Below are positions 8,843-16,491 of a stretch of 64,000 nt of DNA, piece by piece. The DNA comes from Paludibaculum fermentans (GTDB taxonomy: Bacteria > Acidobacteriota > Terriglobia > Bryobacterales > Bryobacteraceae). The notes below the pieces were generated by a model. It had not been told where the DNA came from and ran no database searches. It saw only the letters and a list, made by a program, of their open reading frames with translations. The position numbers and the translations under genes were made by a program. Where the stretch lies: contig NZ_CP063849.1 of the NCBI RefSeq assembly GCF_015277775.1, positions 8,137,501-8,201,500 of the forward strand, read 5' to 3'. How positions within the stretch are numbered: position 1 is the first letter of the stretch; the number at the start of each line of letters is the position of its first letter.

Positions 8843-8933
8843 TGCCAAGCAACCCGACCGGCTAGGCCTGCTCCAGGGCACCCTGGATGTGATGGTCCGA
8901 GTGTTGATCCATGCCGCGGAGGAAGGAAAGTGA
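8838..8933 (+). pseudogene. PadR remnant reduced to 31 codons
   Basis: The ORF encodes 31 residues. Its first 20 or so (starting MSAKQPDRLGLLQGTLDVMV) are the characteristic opening of acidobacterial PadR regulators (family form: KQPDLLQGTLDLLVLK). It then runs straight into HAAEEGK and a stop, as PadR genes often end. A normal PadR is about 110 residues, so some 80 codons are absent, including the recognition helix. The stop overlaps the permease start (TGATG) and the GGAGGAAGG ribosome site for the permease lies within its last codons. The simplest reading is an internal in-frame deletion that kept operator, start and translational coupling. Confidence 0.55.
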
Positions 8934-11593
8934 TGCAGACGTTGCACGAGCTCATCGCACGCATCCGATCGGTTCTCCAACGGCGCAGCAGGGATGAAGA
9001 CTTCGACGCGGAGCTGAATCAGCATCTGGAACTGGCGATCGAGGACAACGTGCGTCAGGGAATGCCGCCTGATGAGGCGCGCCGGCTGGCACTGGTGCGA
9101 CTGGGTGGCCTCCAGCAAACGCGGGAGCTGCATCGGGAAAGCCGCGGACTGCCGCTGTTGGAGACTGTGCTACGGGACCTCCGCTACGCGCTTAGAACCA
9201 TGCGGCGCGATGCGGCTCTCACGACGTTCGCCATCCTCATCGTGGGCCTTGGCGTAGGGGCCAGCTCCACCGTTTTCTCGGTACTCGACACGCTGCTCCT
9301 GCGCCCGCTGCCCTTTTCCGATGCCGGACGCCTTGTCTGGATCGCCAATGGAGAATCCGCAAATCTTTCGGCTCAAACAGTTCAGGTGGACAACCTGCAG
9401 GATCTGCAGGCACAAACCCAGTCGCTCTCCGATGTGGCCGCCTACTCGCCCTTCTACGGCGCAGGCGACCTGCAACTGACGGGCGTGGGCGAACCGGAGC
9501 GCCTGACAGGTGTGCCCGTGACGGAAGACTTCTTCCGGTTGCTGGGCGTGCGGCCTCGGATGGGCCGGTCGTTCACGGCGGAGGAGTGCCGTTGGAATGT
9601 AGCTAAAACCGTTGTCCTGAGCCACGCTCTGTGGAAGCGCCGGTTCGCGACAGACCCGCATGTGGTCGGGCGCGCGATCACACTGGACGGGGCGCCTGCC
9701 ACCATCGTGGGCGTGCTGCCGAGTACCTTCGATTTCGCCGCAACCTTCGCGCCGGGCACCCGCGCCGATCTGTTTGTGCCTTTCCCGCTGAGTCCGGAAA
9801 CGAACCGGCGGGGTAATACGCTTGCGTTGATTGGACGTTTGAAGCCAGGAGTGGACCTGCGGACCGCACAGGCGGAGGCGGCCCTGATTGCAGAGCGCCT
9901 GATGGCGGGGCGTTCCAAAGATTCCCGCCGGAATGGCTTCCAGCCGCGCTTGAGCATGTTGCGCGACCACATCAGCGGCCGGTTCCGCTACGCCCTGTTG
10001 GTGCTGGCTGGATCCGTGGGCTTCCTGATGCTGCTGGTCTGCGCCAACCTCTCCAACCTGCTGCTGGCGCGTGCGTCGGCCCGGCGGAAGGAGATGGCAA
10101 TTCGAACGGCCCTGGGCGCGGGCCGCGGACACCTGATCCGGCAACTGCTGATCGAAAGTGTTGTGCTTTCCTGCTGCGGGGCGGTATTGGGTCTTATACT
10201 GGCTGTCGCCGGAACGAGCCTGATTGCGCAGGTGGAAGGCACCAGCATCCCCTTGCTGCAGGCCATCCGGGTGGACGCCGCCGCGCTGTCCTTCACTGCC
10301 GCGATGGCGGGATTGACCGGACTGCTGTTCGGGCTCGCTCCGGCGCTTCAGGCTTCCGCGCCGGCCCCGCAGAGTGCCTTGAAGGAGACCGGACGTGGAG
10401 CCACCGGAGGCCGGGAGCGCGGCTGGCTGCGAGATTCCCTGGTTGTGTGCGAAGTGGCGCTGGCGTGTGTCCTTCTGACCGGTGCCGGCCTGCTGGTGCG
10501 CAGCTTCGTGCGTGTGCTCGACGTGGAGCTCGGATTCGAAACGAACAACGTGCTGGCATTGCGGATCGATCCTGGCCGCGCCTACGAGACCTATCAGCGG
10601 AAGCTGAACTACTTCGACGGCGTGCTGGAGCGCGTGCGTTCCCTGCCTGGCGTCGAACAGGTGGGCCTCACGGATGCGTTGCCGCTGGGCGACAACTATG
10701 GCTGGCGCTTGTGGGGCGTGGGCGATGCCGCGCGCACCTACCAGATGGGCGAGCGGCCGACTGCGCTGGTCCGCATTGTCGATGATGGCTACCTGCCGGC
10801 GATGAAGATCGCTCTTCGTTCGGGGCGGGCCTTCACGGCTTCCGACAATTCCTCTTCGGAACAGGTGATCCTCATCAATGAAATGCTGGCGAGAACGCTC
10901 TGGCCGGGCCAGGATCCCGTCGGACGGCAGGTTCGAACTTTGGGGCCGAATCCCTGGCGAGTGATCGGGGTGGTGGGTGGCGTGCGGTACTTCGGACTCG
11001 AGACGGAGTTCGCCTCCGAGATGTACCTGCCCATCCGGCAGACAGGGGACTTCAGCTCAGTGGATCTTGTGGTGAGGGGATCGCGCTCGCCGGCGGAGCT
11101 CGCGCCGGAAGTGCGCAGGGCGCTGAGGGCTTTCGATCCCAGGATGCCGGCGGCGGAGTTCCGGACCATGCAGCAGTTGGTCGATCACTCGGTCTTCTCC
11201 CGGCGGTTCGTGGTGTTGCTGCTGGTGGGCTTCGCGGTGTTCGGATTGGTTCTGGCGTCGCTTGGCATTTACGGGGTGATTTCGTATTCGATCAGCCAGC
11301 GGCGGCAGGAGATTGGCATCCGGATGGCGCTGGGTGCCTCCGCCGGTAACTTGCAGTTGAGCATTCTGTGGCAGACCGTCAGGCTGGCGCTGGTGGGGCT
11401 GGCAATGGGGGTGCCGCTGTCCTGGGCGGCTGCTCGCACGATGCGAGGGCTGCTATTCGGAGTACCATTTGCGGATCCGCTCACATTTGGAGCGGTTCTT
11501 GTGTTGCTGGCCGCCGTAGCGGCCCTGGCGGGATATGGGCCTGCTCGAAGAGTTTCCAGACTAGATCCGAGTTGCGCGTTGCGGAGCGAATAG
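8933..11593 (+). CDS. ADOP-type ABC transporter permease (FtsX/MacB-like)
   Basis: An 886-residue protein with the layout of acidobacterial duplicated orphan permeases: an N-terminal permease prefix region (about 1-80, with DEDFDAELNQHLELAIEDN), a first membrane helix near 97-120, a MacB-like periplasmic core, three FtsX helices (around 340-470), a second periplasmic core (about 530-730) and three final helices ending near residue 880. The FtsX signature appears twice as RRKEMAIRTALGAGRGHLIR and RRQEIGIRMALGASAGNL. The start is ATG at 8933, immediately after GGAGGAAGG; a GTG at 8930 is less likely. No ATPase subunit is encoded nearby, normal for this orphan group. Substrate unknown. It is translationally coupled to the PadR remnant. 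Confidence 0.88.
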   Translation: MQTLHELIARIRSVLQRRSRDEDFDAELNQHLELAIEDNVRQGMPPDEARRLALVRLGGLQQTRELHRESRGLPLLETVLRDLRYALRTMRRDAALTTFAILIVGLGVGASSTVFSVLDTLLLRPLPFSDAGRLVWIANGESANLSAQTVQVDNLQDLQAQTQSLSDVAAYSPFYGAGDLQLTGVGEPERLTGVPVTEDFFRLLGVRPRMGRSFTAEECRWNVAKTVVLSHALWKRRFATDPHVVGRAITLDGAPATIVGVLPSTFDFAATFAPGTRADLFVPFPLSPETNRRGNTLALIGRLKPGVDLRTAQAEAALIAERLMAGRSKDSRRNGFQPRLSMLRDHISGRFRYALLVLAGSVGFLMLLVCANLSNLLLARASARRKEMAIRTALGAGRGHLIRQLLIESVVLSCCGAVLGLILAVAGTSLIAQVEGTSIPLLQAIRVDAAALSFTAAMAGLTGLLFGLAPALQASAPAPQSALKETGRGATGGRERGWLRDSLVVCEVALACVLLTGAGLLVRSFVRVLDVELGFETNNVLALRIDPGRAYETYQRKLNYFDGVLERVRSLPGVEQVGLTDALPLGDNYGWRLWGVGDAARTYQMGERPTALVRIVDDGYLPAMKIALRSGRAFTASDNSSSEQVILINEMLARTLWPGQDPVGRQVRTLGPNPWRVIGVVGGVRYFGLETEFASEMYLPIRQTGDFSSVDLVVRGSRSPAELAPEVRRALRAFDPRMPAAEFRTMQQLVDHSVFSRRFVVLLLVGFAVFGLVLASLGIYGVISYSISQRRQEIGIRMALGASAGNLQLSILWQTVRLALVGLAMGVPLSWAAARTMRGLLFGVPFADPLTFGAVLVLLAAVAALAGYGPARRVSRLDPSCALRSE

Positions 11594-11851
11594 CCGAGCG
11601 GGCAGGATAGCCGGTTCCTTCGTGCGGAGCCCCTTCGCAACGAGACTGGAAGTGCGTCCATTCGGTCAACTGAGGGGGAGGGTCCTGGCCTGAGGTGTCA
11701 ATGCACCGATGACCATTAGCGGTCAGATGACCGCGGCCCGTCTCATCCCAGCGCCAGCCCGCCGCTGTTACCGGGCGATCCATCCCAGCGAGTGACCTTC
11801 GAGTGGCTCCCGGCGGCCGCAATTGCGGACGAGCCCTGACTTCACTTGGGT
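11594..11851. other. Gap after the ADOP gene, no gene seen
   Basis: Between the permease stop and the sigma-54-like promoter I see no convincing coding sequence on either strand; the open frames crossing it are shadows with poor residue composition. No T-tailed terminator follows the permease gene. Confidence 0.4.
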
Positions 11852-11868
11852 TTGGCACGCCGAGTGCA
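11852..11868 (+). promoter_or_regulatory. Putative sigma-54 promoter
   Basis: TTGGCACGCCGAGTGCA fits the -24/-12 pattern: GG at 11854-11855, exactly ten bases, then GC at 11866-11867, with the conserved TGGCACG block intact. The -12 element has G in place of the usual T before TGC. Transcription would begin around 11879, 19-43 bases before the two possible starts of the following gene. I see no adjacent enhancer-binding regulator. Confidence 0.45.
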
Positions 11869-11921
11869 CGAGAGAGGGGAGGCCAGCGGAAAACCCGATG
11901 GCCGAAGGAGCAACCAGGACC

Positions 11922-12338
11922 ATGATGGAAACAGCATCGCCTCTCGGCGGGAAACTACAGGACACGCTGGAGCAGGTTGGTTCGCTGCGCCGTGCGGCGG
12001 GCAGGAAGTTCACGGACGCCCGGCGCGAAACGGCGAACGCGATCAAAGACTCGGCATCTTCCGTTCGGGAAGCTGGAGAAGCCCTGGATGAACTGGCTGA
12101 GCAGGCAGCTGCCCGGCTCGACCGCAGCGCAGCCTATGTCCGCAATTACGATCTGAACGGCTTGGTTCCGAACCTGCGGCAGGCCATTCGCCGCCATCCG
12201 GCCGGCTTCGTGGCCGGGGCCATCGCGGGCGGACTACTCATCGGGTTGGTGATCCGGGGGAAGGCCGGCAGTTGCAGTATCTGTGGGAAACAGCGGGATG
12301 CGGCCGGCCGCAAGTTTGCCGAGGAAGTCGAGGCATAG
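11922..12338 (+). CDS. Small membrane-anchored coiled-coil protein
   Basis: About 138 residues from the start chosen here. The first 85 residues are charged and helical (DTLEQVGSLRRAAGRKF, RETANAIKDSASSVREAGEA), suggesting a coiled coil or amphipathic stalk. A glycine-rich membrane helix follows (FVAGAIAGGLLIGLVI, about residues 95-115). The layout recalls DUF883/ElaB/YtxH-like envelope or stress proteins, but I cannot assign it firmly. The C-terminus carries an unusual CSIC pair. AAGGAG at 11905-11910 favours ATG 11922; ATG 11898 (146 residues) is also possible. A sigma-54-like promoter lies just upstream, which would fit stress or nitrogen control. Confidence 0.6.
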   Translation: MMETASPLGGKLQDTLEQVGSLRRAAGRKFTDARRETANAIKDSASSVREAGEALDELAEQAAARLDRSAAYVRNYDLNGLVPNLRQAIRRHPAGFVAGAIAGGLLIGLVIRGKAGSCSICGKQRDAAGRKFAEEVEA

Positions 12339-12464
12339 AGAGTGCTTCGAGATGATGCGGCTGGCGTTCAGATTCAGCAGTGTCCAGACTGAGCCCGGAA
12401 TCGAAGCCGCCAGCGTATTCACGCGGGGCTCGCGCTCGGAGCCACCTGGCTTTCCAAGTCCTCC

Positions 12465-13367
12465 ATGAGATGCTTCCGGCAAGTGTACAGCCTCCCCTCG
12501 GGGGAACTCGCAGCCCTGATTGGGGCAACCTTCCGTAGTTGGCAGGAAGACCGCGCCCCGCGGATGGGCGCGGCCCTTGCCTACTACCTGGCCATTTCCC
12601 TCGCCCCGACGGTGGTCATCATCCTGGCGGTCGCCGGCTGGGCGTTTGGATCGCAGGCCGCGGAAGGCCGCCTGGTGTGGCAAATACAAGATCTGGTGGG
12701 GCTGGAGGGCGCCAAGGTCATTCAATCGATGATCGATGGAGCTCACCAGCCGCTACGCGGGGTGACGGCCTCCCTGCTTGGACTCATCACCCTTTTCTTC
12801 GGAGCCACGGCCGTCGTCAGTGAACTGCGGGATTCCCTCAATACCATCTGGAAAGTGCCCGACGATGCCACCTTCAGCACAGGCCGCACGTTGCTGGAGT
12901 TCCTGAAAGCGCGCATGGTCTCGTTTGTCATGGTTCTGGGGGCCGGACTCTTTTTGCTGGCGTCCCTGATCCTGAACGTCTGGATCTCCTTCGCCGGTGA
13001 GTATCTGCGTTCCGTCGCCGCGCCGCCTCCGGCGCTGATTCGAATCGCCGACTGGGTTATCAGCTTCACCGTGATCACTGCGCTGCTGGCTTTCATTTTC
13101 AAGGTGCTGCCGAATGTGCAGTTGGAATGGTCCGATGTCGCCGTCGGCGCGGTGCTGACGTCGCTGCTTTTCGCCGCGGGGCGTTTCCTCTTGAGCGTCT
13201 ACCTGACCAAGGCGGGCTTCAAGGACAGTTATGGAGCCGCCGGGTCGCTGGTGGTCCTGCTCGTCTGGGTTTACTACTCCGCCCAGGTGCTCTACCTGGG
13301 AGCAGAGTTCACTCGCGCCTACGCTCGCCGCTATGGGTCGATGGTGGTCACGGGTTTCCAATCCTGA
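12465..13367 (+). CDS. YihY/BrkB family inner membrane protein
   Basis: A 300-residue polytopic protein. The family signature appears as RAPRMGAALAYYLAISLAPT (about residues 30-49), followed by roughly six membrane helices, a central LRDSLNTIWKVP motif (about residue 125) and the C-terminal YGAAGSLVVLLVWVYYSAQ (about 252-270) preceding GAEFTRAYARRYG. The BrkB/YihY family was once labelled ribonuclease BN in error; its members are membrane proteins of uncertain transport function. It stands 126 bases after the coiled-coil gene, possibly in the same transcript. Confidence 0.9.
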   Translation: MRCFRQVYSLPSGELAALIGATFRSWQEDRAPRMGAALAYYLAISLAPTVVIILAVAGWAFGSQAAEGRLVWQIQDLVGLEGAKVIQSMIDGAHQPLRGVTASLLGLITLFFGATAVVSELRDSLNTIWKVPDDATFSTGRTLLEFLKARMVSFVMVLGAGLFLLASLILNVWISFAGEYLRSVAAPPPALIRIADWVISFTVITALLAFIFKVLPNVQLEWSDVAVGAVLTSLLFAAGRFLLSVYLTKAGFKDSYGAAGSLVVLLVWVYYSAQVLYLGAEFTRAYARRYGSMVVTGFQS

Positions 13368-13450
13368 ACAGCGCGGTTCGTTGGAATGGCCCCTCCCCTC
13401 GCTTCCCGCCTCACTCTGACCTCTCCGCCTCCGTGGGATATCATCACCCA

Positions 13451-15109
13451 ATGCCGATTTCCCGCCGCCATCTGCTTTCCTCTGCCGGTCTGCTCGCCTT
13501 CGCCGGCTCCACTTCCGCGCAAACACGCATTGGCACGGCGCGGCGGGCCGCCGAGTGGCAGTTCTCTTCCGGTAAACAGTACCTGGATCCCTTCCCGGTC
13601 GATGTCGATGTGGTCTTCGTGGACAAGGCAGGCAAGCAATCTGTGGTGCCCGCGTTCTGGTCTGGTGACCAGACGTGGCGTGTTCGTTTCGCGGCTCCCA
13701 GTGAGGGCCGTTACCAATGGCGCACGGTCTGTTCCGATACCGCTGACCAGGATCTGCATGGTGTACGCGGCACCCTCGACGTCGAGCCGTATCGCGGCGG
13801 CAATGCGTTGTTGAAACACGGCGCCATTGGCGTCGGGCCCGACCGCAAGCACCTCCAGCACGCCGACGGCACGCCCTTCTTCTGGCTCGGCGACACCTGG
13901 TGGATGGGGCTCACCAGCCGCCTGCGCTACCCCGAGGATTTCCAGGCTCTCGCCGTTGACCGGCGCCAGAAGGGGTTCAATGTCGTCCAGATCGTCGCCG
14001 GCCTCTATCCCGACATGCCGAGCTTCGACCCACGCGGATTCAACGAGGCCGGCTCCGCCTGGGAGCCCGAGTTTCGTTCCATCCGCCCCGCCTACTTCGA
14101 CATGGCGGACGTCCGCATCCAGCACCTGGTGGACTCAGGGATCGTGCCCTGCATCGTTGGCTGCTGGGGCTACTTCCTGCCGCAGATGGGCATGCAGAAG
14201 ATGAAGCAGCATTGGCGCTACCTGGTTGCCCGCTGGGGTGCGCTGCCTGTCGTCTGGTGTCTCGCCGGCGAAGGGACGATGCCCTATTACCTTTCAAAGA
14301 CGCCCAAAGAGGATACGGTCGCGCAACGGTCCGGCTGGACCGAGATCGCGCGGTATGTCCGCCAGGTCGACCCGTATCACCGCATGGTGACCATTCATCC
14401 CAGTTCCACCGCGCGCAACTCCGTCGACGACCCGGCGGTGCTCGATTTCGACATGCTGCAGACCGGACATGGTGATCGAGACAGCATTCCGAACACCGTG
14501 GATAAAGTGACGGAGTCGGTCGCCCGCACGCCTCTGATGCCTGTGATCAATGGCGAGGTCTGCTACGAGGGGATATTGGAAGCGAGCCGGCAGGAGATCC
14601 AGCGCTTCATGTTCTGGAGTTACGTCCTCAGCGGCGCGGCGGGACACACGTACGGCGCGAACGGCGTCTGGCAGGTGAATACGCGCGAGACGCCCTACGG
14701 GCCCTCGCCGCATGGCCGTTCCTGGGGTGATACGCCCTGGGATGTCGCTGCTCAACTTCCGGGCTCGCGGCAACTCGGCCTGAGCAAGCAGTTCCTGATG
14801 CAGTACCCGTGGCATCGCCTGGAGCCGCACCAGGAGTGGGTGGAGCCGCACTCGGCCAAACCGAACTACATGCGGCCGTACGCGGCGGGCATTCCCGGTG
14901 AGCTGCGCATCGTCTTCATGCCGCCCATGTGGAACCCGCCGAAGGTGAAGCTGCTGGAATCCGGCAAGGCGTACAGCGCGCTCTTCTTCAATCCCAGCGA
15001 TGGCCGTGTGCACAAGCTGGGCGAAGTGAAGCCTTCCGCGGAGGGGGAATGGCCGGTGCCCAATCCGCCCACCTTCCAGGATTGGGTGCTGGTGCTGCAG
15101 GCGGTGTGA
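13451..15109 (+). CDS. Tat-exported DUF4038 glycoside hydrolase-like protein
   Basis: A 552-residue protein. The N-terminus has a twin-arginine signal (SRRHLLSSAGLLAFAG) ending near residue 22. Residues about 28-110 look like the DUF5060 beta-sandwich (EWQFSSGKQYLDPFPVDVDV). The DUF4038 barrel begins with HADGTPFFWLGDTWWMGLT (about 137-155) and runs to about residue 440; the C-terminal 90 residues match the collagen-binding-like domain often attached. Apiosidase and related activities are known in this fold. The start is ATG 13451, because the frame upstream lacks family features. The enzyme probably acts on plant polysaccharide side chains in the periplasm or outside. No operon partner is obvious. 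Confidence 0.8.
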   Translation: MPISRRHLLSSAGLLAFAGSTSAQTRIGTARRAAEWQFSSGKQYLDPFPVDVDVVFVDKAGKQSVVPAFWSGDQTWRVRFAAPSEGRYQWRTVCSDTADQDLHGVRGTLDVEPYRGGNALLKHGAIGVGPDRKHLQHADGTPFFWLGDTWWMGLTSRLRYPEDFQALAVDRRQKGFNVVQIVAGLYPDMPSFDPRGFNEAGSAWEPEFRSIRPAYFDMADVRIQHLVDSGIVPCIVGCWGYFLPQMGMQKMKQHWRYLVARWGALPVVWCLAGEGTMPYYLSKTPKEDTVAQRSGWTEIARYVRQVDPYHRMVTIHPSSTARNSVDDPAVLDFDMLQTGHGDRDSIPNTVDKVTESVARTPLMPVINGEVCYEGILEASRQEIQRFMFWSYVLSGAAGHTYGANGVWQVNTRETPYGPSPHGRSWGDTPWDVAAQLPGSRQLGLSKQFLMQYPWHRLEPHQEWVEPHSAKPNYMRPYAAGIPGELRIVFMPPMWNPPKVKLLESGKAYSALFFNPSDGRVHKLGEVKPSAEGEWPVPNPPTFQDWVLVLQAV

Positions 15110-15293
15110 GCGGCTTGGCTGCTACGTCCGCCCGCCGCCTCTGGAGATATTGAGGTAAAGGCGGGTTTGAAGGCGCGAAAGGGTTTCTGGTTTCAGGCCT
15201 TCGCCGCACGGGGTTACGGGGAAATACGGATCGACTGCCGGGGTTGCAGCCGGAATATAATTCTGGCAGATGCATCGTGGGAGTGCGAAATCA

Positions 15294-16025
15294 ATGCTGA
15301 GAAGAATGGCAGAGGGTGCCCTTCTGCTCGCATTCGCTGCCGGGACGGGTTCCTGCTTCGCGGGGAGCCTCGCGATCTCCTTGATCGATCAGTCGGGCGC
15401 TTCGATTGCGGACGCAATTGTGCTCCTGCAGTCGGAATCGGACTCGAGCCGCCGGTACCTCGGCCGGACAAATGGAGTTGGAACCTACAAATTCCTCAAT
15501 CTCCCGGAGGATACCTATCGGCTTGATACGATCACCAGCATGTTCCGAGACCGGCCCATTCGCGCCCTCCACATTTCTGCCGAAGAAGAGAGGGCACTGG
15601 CGCCCCTTGAGTTGGAGGCTGGACTATCCGCTGGCTGCGATGCTCTCTCGCTCGATCTGCGGGATGGAATCCTTCTGGCCGCCGGAACGGAGGCCGGAGC
15701 TCTCGCCGGTGCAGTCGTGAACAGAAAAGACAAACCCATCGCAAACGTTGCCGTTGAACTGTCATGCGAGGAAGATCGGATCTGTGGACAGACGAGGACG
15801 AATGCCAAAGGGGAGTTTCTCTTTCGCGGCCTCAAACCCGGCCACTACTCTGTGATCGCGAAAGGGGCCCGCCATTACTCATTGACCAAGGAAGGCTTTG
15901 TAGTCCGGGCCGGTCTGCGGTTGGTCTACGGCTCCATCGAACTGGAGTCGTGTGGATGGGGTGACTGCAATCCGGCTCACCGGCGCAAGGACCCGAAGTT
16001 CCTGGGGCAAATCTGCGAAGACTGA
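15294..16025 (+). CDS. Exported protein with two regulatory-like (CarbReg) repeats
   Basis: A 243-residue protein with a signal peptide (MLRRMAEGALLLAFAAG). It has two copies of a carboxypeptidase-regulatory-like beta fold: the first about residues 25-80 (AISLIDQSGASIADAIVLL ... GTYKFLNLPEDTYRLDT), the second about 140-205 (AGAVVNRKDKPIANVAVELS ... GEFLFRGLKPGHYSVIAKG). The C-terminus is cysteine-containing (CGWGDC). ATG 15294 is preferred over 15270 because a signal peptide begins there. The fold is common in extracytoplasmic acidobacterial proteins and often carries no enzyme activity. It is 184 bases downstream of the DUF4038 gene; function unknown. Confidence 0.65.
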   Translation: MLRRMAEGALLLAFAAGTGSCFAGSLAISLIDQSGASIADAIVLLQSESDSSRRYLGRTNGVGTYKFLNLPEDTYRLDTITSMFRDRPIRALHISAEEERALAPLELEAGLSAGCDALSLDLRDGILLAAGTEAGALAGAVVNRKDKPIANVAVELSCEEDRICGQTRTNAKGEFLFRGLKPGHYSVIAKGARHYSLTKEGFVVRAGLRLVYGSIELESCGWGDCNPAHRRKDPKFLGQICED

Positions 16026-16491
16026 AAAGATTCCCATCCTGGCGCCGGTGCTTGCGGAAGGATGGCCCATGGCGGTCGAAGCCTGACGGCGTCGATCCCG
16101 CGGCGCGATGTCGGAGGATTCCGGTTCCAGCGGCTGCCCGCGCGTTGTGAAGGAATACGAGCGATTCATCCTCAGATCCACTGACATCCAATTGGTAAAA
16201 CTTTCCGGTTGCCTGAAAAGAGTTCCGATATTCCGGGCCGGCCCGGGGTTCAAGCCGGCCGGAGATGGTGTTGCTCCAGGGGGCCAAGCTCCAGCCGCGG
16301 CCCCTGGTGCACCCCCACTGGCATTCACGCCTTTGGCCCCGGTACTGCTTTCGTTGCGGAGCTGGTTGCCGACTCGCTGGTGAACTCGTGCCAGGCATCG
16401 GCCTGGGTCAAAAGGCGAAAGTCAGGGCGAGAGTGTGTCAACACTGGCATTTCCCGCCAGTGGAAGCCCAAATGCAGCCCAAGTGGTCACA
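16026..16491. other. 466-base gap before the transketolase gene
   Basis: No gene is supported here. Overlapping open frames on both strands give proline/arginine-rich peptides typical of shadow frames in high-GC DNA. GC-rich stretches around 16232-16265 (GGCCGGCCCGG and CCGGCCGG) could fold. A GTG at 16435 could extend the transketolase by 19 residues, but those residues do not look like the family. Confidence 0.4.

Noticed and set aside
13127-13450. Upstream extension of the DUF4038 gene
   Set aside because: It overlaps the BrkB gene in another frame and puts the twin-arginine signal in the middle of the protein; ATG 13451 is clearly better.
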